From Thelonectria olida (lineage: Eukaryota; Ascomycota; Sordariomycetes; Hypocreales; Nectriaceae), in assembly GCA_020736575.1 (NCBI GenBank), contig JAGPYM010000013.1:620001-684000 (forward strand): DNA of 64,000 nt. Reading direction: 5' to 3'. The position numbers and the translations under genes were made by a program. Positions 1-12,594 of the stretch are shown here, piece by piece. The first letter of the stretch is position 1; the number at the start of each line of letters is the position of its first letter. The notes under the pieces were generated by a model. That model was not told the origin of the DNA, made no database searches, and saw only the letters and a list, made by a program, of their open reading frames with translations.

Positions 1-3000
1 GCCTCGCCGCGAACAGAGAGACGAGATCGAAGAAGGGCAACACAATTGGTCGTTTCATTCAGCTTCACATTCTGGGGCTCATGGCTCGCCTCACGGATGT
101 CATCAACGATACACTTGATACCCAGCCTCCGGTGCAAGAGCGACGTCGATGCATTCGGGCAACGGAAGAGATGATCAGGGTGTGTAAAGACTATGCAAGC
201 CTTGCGCGTCCCCAGGTAAGTTCTTTGTCTTCTCGACTGAAGGTCAGTGACTAAACGAGAAGTAGATTTCCGCATGCCTCCTATCAGCTCTGTCAAACGA
301 CGGTCTGCGAGAAGTGAGCTTCTCTTGCTGGTTAGCGATGCTCATTCATCTAGAAGAGGAGGATGTAGAAGCGCTACTTGAGACAACCTTCTTCATTGTG
401 GATCGTTACTGGTCTTCGCTCAACGCAGATACTCTGGCCACGGCAAGGCGTATGCTCGAGTTTGTTCTGGATCGTTACGATGCTCTTATTACCAAACATA
501 TCAGCAAGCTACCATCGCTTCGTCACATTGCCGGGCTGAAAGAGGTCGAGGCCAGGCTGGAAGTGATCAGAGTACCCTTGGTTGTGGAAGAAGCATTGGA
601 CGTCTTCGCCGAAAGAATATGTCATGAGAACTCTGGCGTCGTTCTCCAGGCTTTGACCGAATTGGTGCAATACCTCCAGGTCAACCAAGGAACGCTGCAT
701 ACCTCTGCTGTTGGTCAACAACCAGATACCGTGATTGCTGATCTCATGAGAGCGCTGCTCGACTGTGCATGCAAGTACAATGGCGTTCAAGTAGATATTG
801 CTCGACTATGCACAGAGGCCATGGGTTTAGTTGGGTGTCTGGATTCGAACAAAATTGAGGCGGTCAGGGAGCAACGATCCATTGTTATCCTGAACAACTT
901 TGAGAAGAGCGAAGAGACGACGGATTTCACCATTTTCCTCCTACAAGAGGTCCTGGTCCCATCGTTTTTATCCGCCACCGAAGTCAAGCTACAAGGCTTC
1001 CTATCATTCGCAATGCAAGAGCTTCTCGAAAGAACCGACATCAGAGCTGCGTGCGCGATGCAGGGCACTGGTATACTTGGGGGTAACGACGTTTATCGGA
1101 AATGGATCGCTATCCCAGAAGCCACCCGCGAAGTGATTGCCCCTTTTCTTAATTCCAGGTATATGGTTGCTCCCATGGATCCAGTGAAGGTTGAGTATCC
1201 CATCTTCCGTCCTGGAAGAACTTATGCGAACTGGCTGAGAATAATCGTGGTGGACCTTTTGCGGAAGGGGCAGAACCCTCACGGCGACATGATCTTTGAG
1301 CCGCTCACGCGGGTCATCCGGGTCAAGGACCTTTCAGCCGCGGAATTTCTTCTCCCTTATCTAGTCTTACACATCCTCTTGGGAGACCGGAGCACGGAAA
1401 AAGAACGAAACGACGTCCTTGGTGAGATGCTCGCGATTCTTCAGTACCAACCAACGGAAAAGGCGTCATATCAAGAACGGGAAGAGATGAAACTTTTCTG
1501 CCACGTAAGTTACGAAGACTTCTCGTCTTTCGCATTCTAATGTCAATAGGCTGTCTTTCGGGTGGTGGACTACGCACTGAGATGGATACAAGCCAAGAGA
1601 TCAGCTGGCCGCCTCAGCGAGTCGGGCAAGACAAAGTTAAAGTACATCCAGGGGGCTTTCGATTCGATCCCGGCTGAGCTCATATCGCAAAGAGCCATTG
1701 ACTGCAATGAGTATGCCCGAGCACTCTTCCATCTCGAGCAACACGCCCAGAAAATGGAGCAGCGGAAAAGAGAGCCTGGTGATCGCACTCGTCTACTCGA
1801 GAGACTCCAAGACATCTACGCCAATATCGACGAGCCGGATGGATTGGACGGAATATCTTCTCATCTTCCAGTTCTAGACATTAACCAGCAGATCCTTAGT
1901 CAACGAAAAGCCGGTCGTTGGACAGCAGTCCAAAGTTGGTACGAGATGAAGCTCGCAGAGAATCCTGACAATGCCGACGTCAAAGTCGATCTACTGCACT
2001 GTCTGAAACAGGCAGGTCAACACGGTATGTATAAAGCCTCTGTTGCAATCCTCAGCGCTGACTCTTGACAGATGTACTCCTGAACCATGTCGAGGGCATG
2101 CGGCCAGATCCAGCCTCCGACAACAAGATTGTCCCATTTGCTGTGGAAGCTGCATGGGCCACGGGAAGATGGACCAGTCTCTCCAAGTTTACCAAGCGGT
2201 TTAATGGAGACGTTATCCAGGATTTTAACGTATCTTTGGCCACCATTTTCGACAATCTGCACAGAAATCGTGACTCGAAGCAGTTTGTCGGTTCGATACG
2301 AGACATGAGGGACAAGATCTCCTCGGCGATGAACACTTCGGCAACTGCCTCACTCCAGGCTTGCCATAATCAATTACTCAAGTGCCATATCCTCACCGAT
2401 TTGGAAATCATTTTTCAAGACAAGACTGGGGATGAAGTGGCTCATCGGAAGACGATAGCACTTCTAGATCGTCGACTCGAGGTGATAGGCGCGTACGTCG
2501 ATGACAAGCAATATCTCCTAGGCATCCGTCGGGCAGCCATGGAGCTTGCTCGGTAGGTCATTCTAGCTGAAGTTATTGGGCAATAATGCTAATTTCGACA
2601 GGCCAGCGTTTTCGGATCTTGACATATCGGGACTTTGGTTGACAAGTGCCCGACTTGCAAGGAAGACGAGCTCTCTGCGCCAATCATTCAATGCGGTGTT
2701 GCATGCCTCCCAGCTTGGTGACGATGCGGCAACTATTGAAAACGCCAAACTTCTCTGGAGAGAAGACCAACACCGCAAGGCCATCCAGATGCTTCAAGGT
2801 GCTATCCAGGGAAACAAGTTCATGACCCAGACTGGGACTGAGACAGCAGCGACTAGCACTAGCTCAACCAAGTTAAACTCGCAACAGAAACTCTTGACAG
2901 CCAGAGCACAACTCCTCCTCGCCAAGTGGCTGGACAACGCAGGGCAGACGCACGCCGTCGCATTGCGTGAAAAGTATCAGCAACCGCCAAAGACGTACTC

Positions 3001-4846
3001 GACGTGGGAGAAAGGCCACTATTACTTGGGTCGTCACTACAAGAAAATCTTGGAGTCTGAAAAGCCGCTCAAAGTGGATGATCAGAGCGACAACTACGTT
3101 ACTGGCGAGATAGCAAGGCTGGTCATCGAGAACTATGTTCGGTCGTTAAACTCGGGGACAAAGTATCTGTATCAAACTCTTCCCAGGATCCTCACACTAT
3201 GGCTAGACCTAGGAGCGCAGGTTGACAGAGCACCGGAGGGCAAAGTCTCACTCTCACGCGAATTGCACCGACGACGAGTCGAACAGTTGAATCTTTTACA
3301 CAGTTTCCTAGACAAGTATATCCATCGACTACCAGCATACATCTTCTACACAGCCTTGCCGCAGATTGTGGCGCGAATCGCACATCCAAACCAGAACGTC
3401 TTTGAGCGGCTCAACCACATCATTGTCAAGGTGGTTGAAGCTCACCCTCGACAGGCATTATGGAGCTTGATCGGCGTCATAACGACCAGGCAGGTGTCGG
3501 AGCGAAAGACGCGAGGCGCGCAGATCCTAACGGTCTTGCGAAGTGTGTCACGAAAGGTGGAAGGGACGACAATTGATATGAAGTATCTCCTGCGCACGGG
3601 AGAGAGACTAGCTGAGCAACTGCTCCTAGCATGTACCAACGGTGACTTCCACGGCAACAAGACGGTCCACGCCAGTCTGACCAGGGATCTCCGATTTAAT
3701 CACAAGTGCACGCCATGCCCCTTGGTGGTGCCCGTAGAGGCATCGCTGACAGCGACTCTCCCAGCGGTGTCAGAGTATGTCAAGAAACACAAGGCCTTCT
3801 CAAGAGATGTGGTCCAGATCGACTGCTTCCTGGATGATGTTTTGGTATTGAGCTCGCTAGCAAAGCCAAGACGTCTGACAGCACGAGGTACGGACGGAAA
3901 GAGCTACATGCTCATGATCAAGCCCAAGGACGACCTTCGAACAGATCAACGTCTGATGGAGTTCAATGGTCTAATCAACCGATCTTTGAAGAGAGATGCA
4001 GAGTCGAGTCGACGGCAGCTTTACATCCGAACGTACGCAGTCACACCTCTCAATGAAGAGTGCGGTATCATTGAGTGGGTTCCGGGGATCAAGACTATGC
4101 GAGACATCTTGATAGGGCTGTATGCCTCTCGCAAGATATATCCAGATTATACGGCCTTGAAGCAGCTCATGGATGAGGCGTGCATGTCGGAGGGCAAGAC
4201 GAGGATTTTCACGGATGAGGTGCTGGGAAGATTCCCGCCGATGCTCCAACTATGGTTCACGCAGCAGTTCCCAAATCCATCTACCTGGTTTGCTGCGCGC
4301 CTGAGATACACACGGTCATGTGCCGTAATGTCCATGGTGGGCACGATGCTTGGTTTGGGGGACAGACATGGTGAGAACGTGAACCTCGAAGAAGGCAACG
4401 GAGGCGTGTTTCACGTCGATTTCAACTGTCTCTTTGACAAGGGACTCACCTTTGCCAAACCAGAGCGCGTACCGTTCCGGCTCACGCACAATATGGTTGC
4501 TGCGATGGGAATCTACGGTTACGAAGGACCATTCCGCAAGTCATGCGAGCTCACGTTGAGCATTCTACGGCAACAGGAAGAGACGTTGATGACCATTTTG
4601 GAAGCCTTTATCTACGACCCAACGTTGGATCTCCAGAAGGAGAAGCGGGCTCATCGGCGAGGCGACGTAGGCGTCAAACTACAGCCGCAAAGCGTGGTGG
4701 ACAGCATCAAACGAAAGGTGAAGGGATTGCTTCCGAATGAGAGCATCCCGCTGGGAGTGGAAGGACAGGTGGAGGAGCTGATCAAGCAGGCGGTCGACCC
4801 GCGGAACTTGGCAGCCATGTACATTGGATGGTGTCCGTTCTTGTGA
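1..4846 (+). CDS. mec1: Serine/threonine-protein kinase Mec1/ATR (UvsB), 5' end missing
   Basis: PI3K-like checkpoint kinase that senses RPA-coated single-stranded DNA and activates the damage and replication checkpoint in the nucleus. Exons <1-215, 266-1504, 1550-2024, 2072-2552 and 2602-4846 join in frame to about 1,550 visible residues. The family is about 2,400 long, so the N-terminal HEAT part lies outside the window. The middle is helical FAT-type sequence. The kinase domain has the lysine strand SYMLMIKPKDDL, the catalytic loop LGDRHGENV and the DFN metal site in HVDFNCLFDKG. The last residues, AAMYIGWCPFL, are a classic FATC end. Introns are 45-50 nt with CTAAC-like branch sites. The LGLMARLTDVIND stretch in the first visible exon also fits Mec1. 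Tel1 and Tor are excluded by the kinase loop and tail. No disruption is seen in the visible part. Confidence 0.95.
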
Positions 4847-5724
4847 TTGCGATGTTTGGGATGATGTTGTGGAATTCATGTGCTGGGTAAAAACAGAATG
4901 GGGTTGCATTGGGATGACTGGGGGCAAGGCTGGCATTGTGATTATGATTGTCCAATCTCTTTTCTTCTTCACTTTCGAGCGAATTAGGAGGGGGTAAAAA
5001 TGCATAAGAACTGGACAGATAGTGTTTATGATTATTGGCAAATAGAATTGATTCATTGCGAATAGCCATGCCTTGTTCTTATTGATCAAAACACTCGAAT
5101 AGATTGAAGTATTCGCATCCATTGCCTCGCGACAGCAGCGGCAGTAGCGTTGCAGCGTGCATGAGCAAGCGACAGGCCTGTAACGGGCGCCCAGCCTGCA
5201 GCACCTCCCACTGGCACAGGACCTGCCTACCTATAGGCCCAGTGGCGTGGCACGGCAGCTTGCAGGGCATTTACCTCTAGTCGACGCGTCTGCACACGCG
5301 CGCGCGGACCAGGCCAGGCTCGCCCTTTCCCTTTTCCCTCGTGCAAACGCCCACCTCAGAGAAGGAGTGATTGTTGGTCCCTTCCCACCTTTCCTCCTCC
5401 CATCCCATCCCATCCCATTTCCATCTCACTTTCGCATCACCTCTTTTCTGCTTGGGTTTTGGCCTCTGCATCTCAACGAGACCAGAAGCCACCGTCGCAG
5501 CAACCATCTTTTTTCTTACATTTTTCTTCTCGCGAGGCTGTCGAGATTTAAGAGAGAAAGAGTCCTCGATTTTTCCTCAGCCGACCGCTCTCGGACCCAG
5601 CTGGAGCTCCCGTCGCGCAGCTCAGTCGCATTCGCAGCCGAGTTTGCAAAATCATCTCATTTCCCTCATCGCATATTTCTCTATCCAAACCGGTCTGCCA
5701 AATACAGCAACCTCCGTCGTCAAC
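4847..5724. other. Intergenic region and promoter of the zf-PARP gene
   Basis: No gene seen. The first half is the mec1 3' flank. From about 5290 to 5720 the + strand is strongly pyrimidine-rich, with CCCATCC repeats near 5400-5417 and TTTTCTTCT tracts, as in fungal core promoters and 5' leaders. It runs straight into the start codon context CAACATGGG. Confidence 0.6.
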
Positions 5725-7691
5725 ATGGGGCAGTACCGTATCGGTAAGTTGCACCGGTCTCTTTTCTTTCCTCTCATTCTTGCCGTCGTCGTCGCCTTCT
5801 TTGCGACGCTGTCCTCGGGTCAGCGCCAGGCGAGGGAATGTTCGCTAACGACCCACCTCCAGAGGTCTCTCCCAACAACCGCGCGGTTTGCAAGGACACG
5901 CAGTGCAAGAAGAACAAGGAAAAGATCCTCAAGGGAACTATTCGCTTGGGCAGCTGGGTTGAGATCAATGAACATGGCAGCTGGGCGTGGAAGCACTGGT
6001 ACGTTCCCGCCCCCCGCGTCTCATCACCGCGATGGCCCTTTTCATGCCAACTAACCACCTTTACCTGTCTTAGGGGATGCGTTTCTGGTCAACAGCTAGG
6101 AAACATCCAAGAGTCTTGTCGCCAGGACGATGGCAGTTATGACTGCGATGCGATTGACGGATTCGACGAGCTTAAGTATGCTGCCCAAACTATTCTGTGC
6201 CTGAAACGAGGCTGACACGATCAAGTGAGCAACCCGAGGTGCAGGAGAAAATTCGCCGCTGTGTGAACCAGGGCCACATTGATGCCGAGGATTTCAACGG
6301 CGTAAGTATTGAGCTTCCTGTGCTTCAACTGTTCAAGTTTCTCATCTTTGTAGGATCCTGAAAAGAACGTTCCCGGCGCGACCGGTATCCATCTCACAGC
6401 TGCCCAGAGAAAAAAGAAGGAGGAAGCCGCAGCTGTAAGTTATGAGTTCAGTCCATCCCCCGATATTTCACTAACTCCTTAGGCCGCTGAGAATGGTACT
6501 CCTCCCAAGAAGGCCAAGCGTGGTCGCAAGAAGGGTGCTGATGACGAGGAAGATGAGCCAAAGCCTAAGAAGGCGAAGAAGGCTCAGTCATCCAAGACTG
6601 TCGAGGCTGATGTCGATAAGGAGGAGAAACCTGCCCCGGCCAAGCCCGCTCGTGGACGCAAGGCTGCTGCCAAATCCAAGGACGAGAGTGACGCCGAGCA
6701 AGTTGACGAAGAAACTGTCGAGGAACAGCAGAAGCAGGAGAAGCCCGCTCTAGTCAAGAGGGGTCGTCGGTCCTCTGCCAAGGCTAAGGACTCAAGCGAG
6801 GCCGACGATGAAAAGGAGGTCCCTGCCAAGCCGGCTCGTGGTCGCAAGGCTGCTGCTTCTAGGCCCAAGATTGAGAGCGAGGATGAGCAGGATCAGGAAG
6901 AGGAGGCCGAGGAGAAGCCTGCTCCAGCTAAACCTGCTCGCGGTCGCAAGGCTGCTGCTGCTAAACCCAAGGTTAGAGAGCAGGAAGAGGAGAAGCCTGC
7001 CCCAGCTAAGCCTGCTCGCGGTCGCAAGGCTGCTGCTGCTGCTGAGCCCAAGACTAAGAGCGAGGACAACCAGGAGCAGGAAGAGGAACCGGAGGAAGAA
7101 ACACCCATCCCATCCAAAGCTGCCCGCGGTCGCAAGAAGACTGCTGCCAAGCCCAAGGTCGAGGAACAGGAAGAGGAGGTAGCGGAGAAGCCTGCTCCAG
7201 CTAAGCCTGCCCGTGGTCGCAAGGCTGCCACTGCTGCTAAGCCCAAGGTTGAGACCGAGGAAGACGAGGGCCAGACCGAAGAGCCAGAGGAGGAGAAGCC
7301 TGTCCCTGCCAAATCTGCCCGCAGCCGCAAGGCTGCTGCCAAGCCCAAGGACGATACCGAGGAGGAGAAGCCTGCCTCTGCCAAGCGGGGTCGTAAGGCG
7401 TCTGGCAAGAAAGCCGAGGTCGAGGTCGAGGTCGAGGTCGAGGAAGCGGAGTCTGTCCCTACTAAGAGAAAACGCAGGCCCTCTGCAAAGAAACTCGAGG
7501 AAGAGGAGGCTGCCTCTTTGACTCCTACGAAGCGAGCACGCAGAACCTCTTCGAAGAAAGAGCCCACTCCTGAACCTGAGAAGGAGGTGGTGGAGGAGGA
7601 TGCAGCTGTCGAAGAAGAGAAGCCGGCCGTGGAAGAGGAGAAGCCTACTCCGAAGACTAGAGGCCGTCGGGGTCGATCCTCCAAGGCCTAA
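5725..7691 (+). CDS. PARP-type zinc finger protein with AT-hook-like repeat tail
   Basis: Six exons (5725-5743, 5863-5998, 6074-6175, 6226-6301, 6354-6434, 6483-7691) give 540 residues. The N-terminus (MGQYRIEVSPNNRAVCKD) begins a zf-PARP domain of about 85 residues. Its zinc ligands are C..C in VCKDTQCKKN and H..C in WKHWGCVS, the C-C-H-C order that binds DNA breaks in PARP1 and DNA ligase III. No PARP catalytic domain follows. Residues about 140-540 are instead charged low complexity, with roughly a dozen units built on KPARGRKAAA separated by Glu-rich spacers. These resemble AT-hook cores and histone H1 tails. The protein is probably nuclear and DNA-binding, perhaps in break recognition; that role is inferred. 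All five introns have good GT-AG and CTAAC/CTGAC signals. It lies 878 bp downstream of mec1 on the same strand. Confidence 0.85.
6570..7686 (+). repeat. Degenerate tandem repeat encoding KPARGRKAAA units
   Basis: About 12 imperfect units of 60-130 nt, each encoding a basic (K/P)ARGRK core and an acidic Glu/Asp spacer. The core of the best copies (GCTCGCGGTCGCAAGGCTGC) is nearly identical at DNA level, so unit duplication or conversion is likely. At 7416-7443 a pure hexamer run (GAGGTC, four copies plus a partial one) encodes Glu-Val repeats. Unit number is expected to vary between strains. Confidence 0.8.
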
Positions 7692-8466
7692 GCTGTTTCG
7701 TGACGACCCAGGATAGCACTTGGGGAGTGTGTATCTTCCATTTAAAGGGAATTTCTTGTTATTCATTTGCTATTTTTTGATACCATTGGCTATGGGCACT
7801 CCAAGAGAGTCGCAGATGTGTAGTAGCTAAGGGGGTCACTATGGAAGCTGGTTGATGAGATATGCTGGGCGCGATGAAGATGACGACGAAGTAGATAGTG
7901 CGAAAGGGCAACAGTTACTGTTTCTTAAGTGGGAACGGATGGCAGCGCTATCCTCGAATTCAACTGTATTGTTTTAGCTAGCTCCATGAATGTAGCAGAG
8001 TTGTCTTGTCACTCGATGAAAACTTGGAAGGTTCTGGAGAGAGGTCGAATGTTGGCTGGAAACGGGCTGATCCCTTGTCCAGGAACGGGTCAAAAGGGAC
8101 ATTTCATGCATTGGCATGGTCAACGGTTGTTTTAGCTGCGGTTTCTGTCAGTTTCTGTCGATCCCAAGACCCAATTCCCATGTTGATAGTTGGAGTGCGG
8201 TTGAAGCTTTCCCCACATGACATGATGGATTTCAAACTGATGGGTCCAGCATCATCGAGATGACGTTCACGATATGACGTCGACGACTTGGACCTGGACC
8301 TGGCAGGAACACGACGAAGGAGAAGGAGGGGGTTATATAAGGTTAACTGTTGGTAGCGAATAATTTCGATCAATTCAACCAATTCAACTCTCAACACTTC
8401 CATTGTCGTCTGCAAGTCAGTCACACAAACAACCACAACCACACCTACACACACATCACCATCATA
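7692..8466. other. Intergenic region, promoter of the 76-residue protein gene
   Basis: No gene seen. The end of the region carries a TATATAA box at 8334-8340, then an A/C-rich leader (CACACAAACAACCACAACC type) up to the start at 8467, a layout common in strongly or inducibly expressed fungal genes. Confidence 0.5.
8334..8340 (+). promoter_or_regulatory. TATA box of the 76-residue protein gene
   Basis: TATATAA, 127 bases before the start codon at 8467 and followed by a C/A/T-rich leader. Clear TATA boxes are the minority in fungi and tend to mark regulated genes. Confidence 0.5.
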
Positions 8467-8764
8467 ATGCCTCGCCAAGGAGACGGTTCTTCCGACAACG
8501 GCCCCTTTGAGGAGGCCAAGCACGACATCATTCACGGCGCCGGCAAGGTCGAGGTATGCCACTCACATCACCATTGCAGTACAATCAACCACAGGGCCAT
8601 TGCTGACAATGCCGGAACAGTCTGATCGCGTGCCTCGAGCCGACAAGACGGCAGATCTACCCGAAGGAAAGGACGAGCATGGCGCTGGTCTCCCCGACGC
8701 CAATGCCAGCGGCGGACAGAGCCAAGGGATCAAGAAGGGCAAGGATGTTGGACAGGGTAACTAG
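8467..8764 (+). CDS. Small hydrophilic protein of unknown function (76 residues)
   Basis: Exons 8467-8553 and 8621-8764 with a clean 67-nt intron (GTATGC, CTGAC branch, CAG). The product begins MPRQGDGSSDNGPFEEAKHD, contains a DIIHGAG motif at the exon junction side, and ends in Gly/Lys/Asp-rich sequence (GQSQGIKKGKDVGQGN). It has no signal peptide, membrane segment or cysteine, and looks intrinsically disordered. I recall similar short HGAG-containing proteins in other ascomycetes but know no function. A stress or conidiation role is only a guess from the composition. The TATA box and A/C-rich leader suggest a real, expressed gene. Confidence 0.65.
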
Positions 8765-9704
8765 GGCGTATTTGTATGACTATTATGATAATGGACTGAG
8801 TCGAGGCTCAAATGAATACAACAAGTAAAATCTTGCAATGCGTCCTGGCCGTAAGGTGGATAGGTCTGACTCGTGAACATGAGCTGTCGGGCCACTGATG
8901 TCACGGATGTAAGTGTATCCGTGGCCGTCGGTAGAGCCAAGCTGCATACAGACATCTCCAACATATTGTCACTCATTACGAGATAATAATCTTCATTTAC
9001 ACATGTGCTCGTTGGGACTGGTCCAGAACTCTGCCGGTTCTGGTCCGGGCTCGTGGCCGTGGCGGAGCTTGTGATGTGGTTGTGTGCTGCAATATGTGGC
9101 TGCGGGATACGACGCAGTCCGCTTGGACTTACGCTCTTACTGTTGTTATGGGGAGAATGAGCAATTGCTTCTTCCTTGGAGTAAATAGTTGTTCTCTCTC
9201 ACCATCGAAGTGCTTCCTGCGTGGTCATTGATCCTGTCCAGCCAGTCACGGTTGCATACGTATGTAGAACTGCTGCTAACACCAACGAACAGAGCACATC
9301 TATCTAGATTTGAGGTTTGACTATGCCTTCGTTGACTTGATAGGACTGATGGTTGGTTGGTTGTTGTGAGTCTCTATTCTCTGCTTCATGTATGAATTAA
9401 AAATCTCCCTGGCATGATGGATGAGTTCTCAATAATATCAGTGCACACAAAAAATGCACCTGGAATCTAGCAAGTATCAAGTCATGTTTTTACTCTTTTA
9501 CAACATGTAGTATATAGAGAATGTCTGCTTGTTCGTAATACACCTGACCCAAGTAAAAACGCCAATGAATTGCGCCCACGACCGTTCGCCTCCAGCCACA
9601 TGGGGTGGTGGGTATCCTCCGCTGTATCCTCCATCTTACATCCAATGCTATGCACATATCCTTTTATTTATTTCTTTCTTTCCTTCCTTCCTACTCCCCT
9701 CCTC
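8765..9704. other. Convergent intergenic region
   Basis: Lies between the 3' ends of the 76-residue protein gene (+) and the pantothenate kinase gene (-). AT-richer than its flanks, with a TTTATTTATTTCTTTCTTTCC tract before 9700. No ORF with coding character and no RNA gene recognised. Confidence 0.5.
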
Positions 9705-11311
9705 CTAAGACGTACTCGCATTCGTAGCCGCCTCGCGCATATTCCTCCTCCACTCAGCAAGATCCTCCATGCCCTCTAGACTCCCTCTCCGGCCCCAGTT
9801 GCGTGGCTGGCGCTTCAGGAAGGCACCCACGGCACCGAGATAGCCCTCGTGCCTCAGGAAATAAGCCTGCTTCTCGCCCTTACTCCAGAACTTGATGGCG
9901 TAGCTGAGCGTGTTCATCGTTTGGCGATGGCCGCGGATAAAGGAGCCTCCAAAGTAAATGTTGGATAGGTTGTGGATCTGCGACTGCAGGTAGGCGATTT
10001 GCCCGATGTTGTTCGAGACGGCGTAGAGTAGAGAACGGGAGACGTCGGCGCTGTCAAAGGAGGCCTCGGAGTCCGGGAGAGGTGAGTCTTCGGCAGCCGA
10101 TTCCGCAGCGCGCTTCATGCGGAAGACCTTGCCAAACGACGAGGCAATGGCCGTGCTCTTGAGGCCGATCTTGCCGTAGTCGGTGCCGTAGATGTCTCCG
10201 ACCAGCATGTCGACCTTGGCGTTGTCTCCGTGGGCCGCCATCTCCAGCATGTCGTCGAATGTGCGCGCCCCCGTCAACATGGAAAGCAAACCCCACAGGG
10301 TGCCGCCTCCAAGTGATGTACCGCCGACTCGTTCGTGGGACCGCGGGCCAGTCACCTTCAAAAAGGACACGCCAGAGCCAATGTTGACCAGGAGGTAGGG
10401 GTATATATTCTCGGTAGGGGCGACGAACTGCATGGGGTCGGCTTCGGAGTAGGTAAAGACTTCGCGGGGAATCTCTGTGATGAAAAAGTCGAGACCTGGG
10501 GATCACACAACCGTTAGCTCTGGGACGCGATAACCCAGTGCGAGGTGGAGGGGGCCATTGGGACTGCAATTACCAATGATCAAGCATTCCATCTCCTCCT
10601 CTCGCAGCACCTCGACGCCCAGGGCCTCGCGGATCTTGTCGTAGAACTTGTATGCGCCGCCGCCCGTAGCCATGACGCATAACTCGCCGGGTTGCGAGCC
10701 GTTGAGGGTCAGCTGGTTGTCGCGCAGGTGGCGCATAAACTCGACGCAGTCGTCGATGCGTTCCGTCTCGAAGCTTTGGAAGTTGAGCCGGCCGCCCGGG
10801 TCTGTCGAGCCGACCTCGCGGGAGAAGTAGACGAGCTTAGCCAAGGAGCCGCCAATCTGTGTTTTGCGCCTGCAGTCAGCCCATGTTCGCCTCGCGGCTG
10901 TGGCCGTTGTCTTTTGGGTCGCGGATCTTCCCGGGCAGTCTGCCAAGCTCGTCGCAGTCATGTACGTACATCAATGGCAATGTGGCTCACGACAGCCGTG
11001 TGGTTCGGCAGTCGAATATCGCTCGTCTCTGGATGGGTGGGACTCAGGCGACCCCCGTTCCCGGGTTGCGCCTGGGCCGGGGTGGCCGTGTCCGGGTCGA
11101 CGATGAATGCGCCCTGGACATTGATCTTGACGCTGCCGGGGCGGTTGATTGTGCTGTCGATTTCCTCGGTCGACGTCATGGCGCGAAGTCGTCGCTTGAG
11201 CGGCGGTTGGCCGTGTGTCTTTGTCTTTGTCTTTGTCTGTGGTGGTGTTGGTAGTGGGTCCTGGGTCGTCGCCGGTAGCACGGCGTCTTCGTGGTCTGAC
11301 GCGGGCGTCAT
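9705..11311 (-). CDS. Pantothenate kinase (eukaryotic type II)
   Basis: Catalyses ATP-dependent phosphorylation of pantothenate, the first and usually rate-limiting step of CoA synthesis. Exons on the minus strand are 11311-10970, 10856-10574 and 10495-9705, giving 471 residues with phases that match. After a 110-residue Pro/Thr/Lys-rich N-terminal extension the enzyme core starts at HIAIDIGGSLAKLVYFSRE, the phosphate-binding motif. It continues with MATGGGAYKFYDKI, LVNIGSGVSFLKV, GGTSLGGGTLWGLLSMLTG and IYFGGSFIRGH, all diagnostic of the PanK/Cab1 family. The first intron starts inside the AID/IGGS motif, which fixes its acceptor at the second of two CAGs. The extension holds a KTKTKTK run from a TCTTTG-type repeat (plus strand about 11218-11238). 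A start at the internal Met (AMTSTEEIDS) is possible. Confidence 0.93.
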
Positions 11312-12594
11312 CGTTCCTTTCTCTTCTCTTTTATGTTCCCTTTGTAGTGGGAGAGAAAAGGGAGAGCGAGTCGGCAGGTTCGGGGAGGGGGGGGCAACAC
11401 AATGCGTATGTATGTAAGAGAGGGAAAGGCGAAGACGAAGACGAATGCGAACAAGAGGGATTCCTTTGTTGAAAAGAAGAAAGAAGAGGGGATTCGATTG
11501 ATTGTGTTTAATAACCAGTTGAATAATAATGCGGAGAATATAGACAAAAGGGGAAAATGGAGATGGGGGAGCAAGACCTAATAAGATGGACTTTTTGGAG
11601 AGAGAGCGGGATGGTGGAGGAACTTGCCTCTCTTTTAGCTAGAGGGCTCGTAGGAGGGACCGGCGGATTATGGGGAACATGGTCTCTTTTGGCCAAGTAG
11701 CCATGGGGGTTTGTTTGTGTCTCAATGGAAGCCTTCTCAAGGGGCATCCTTCAACGTTTCTTCTGATACTCAAGAATGGAAAGTACCCACCGAATGGAAC
11801 CCGTCCACCGCTGGGCCGAGGCTCCGTTGAACGAAATGGTGCCGTGGCTAACTGATTGATGAGTCGAGTCAAGCTGTCCGAGGCACGATTGCAATAGTTA
11901 TGCCCAATATGTCGTTGGTTGCCAAATAAGCATTCGTAAATGTAATTGCTTCTTTATCTGCATCGCCGGCATATGCAATTATACTCCGAAACTGCACGGA
12001 ACATTTATTCACCTGCAAGCCAGCATTTCAATAACTAAGGTAGGTAATTACCGTCCCCAACGGCCGACCGTCCCTTAATTGACAACTGCCAAATACCGAT
12101 GAGCCGGGCGATGGCGGGGTTGAGCTAAAAAGCTTTGACCTCCTTCTCATCCATTGGGGAAACAAATCTCGAAACATGCCGAGCCCTGATTATCAAGGGT
12201 AGGTATTTAGAGCATCAAGTTTATCGTTGAAGAGTAATCCGTCATTCTCATACAAGACGAAAACACTCCTATCCTAGGAAATCGCGCATGTCTCGAGGCC
12301 CATCATATTTGCCTCTGTAGTCGCCTTTTTCTGGCGCGGTTTGGCTGGTTAACCTCCTCCATCCATCCATCCATCCTCTCTCCATACGCCCGCCCTAACA
12401 AAGAGATCCTCCCCAACACGTCTCCAAGCCCATAATAAACCATACAAGGGTATCCTCCAAAAAATCTTAGTCCATTCGTCAATGCACCAACGGGGTCGTT
12501 TGAAGAATTAAAGAGAGATAAGAGAAGACACGAAAAGGGAGAAAGAAAAGTGGCATGAATAAGCCTTCAGAAGAGACCAGTCATCCCGCGTCGC
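11312..12594. other. Intergenic region between pantothenate kinase and Rax1-like genes
   Basis: Promoter of the pantothenate kinase gene (11312 to about 11600, CT-rich on the minus strand) and 3' flank of the Rax1-like gene. An ATCC microsatellite lies at 12358-12376. No gene found. Confidence 0.5.

Noticed and set aside
6792..7766. Long minus-strand open frames (324 and 263 codons) opposite the zf-PARP gene
   Set aside because: They are Leu/Arg/Ser low-complexity shadows of the repetitive Lys/Glu/Ala codons on the + strand and have no family motif.
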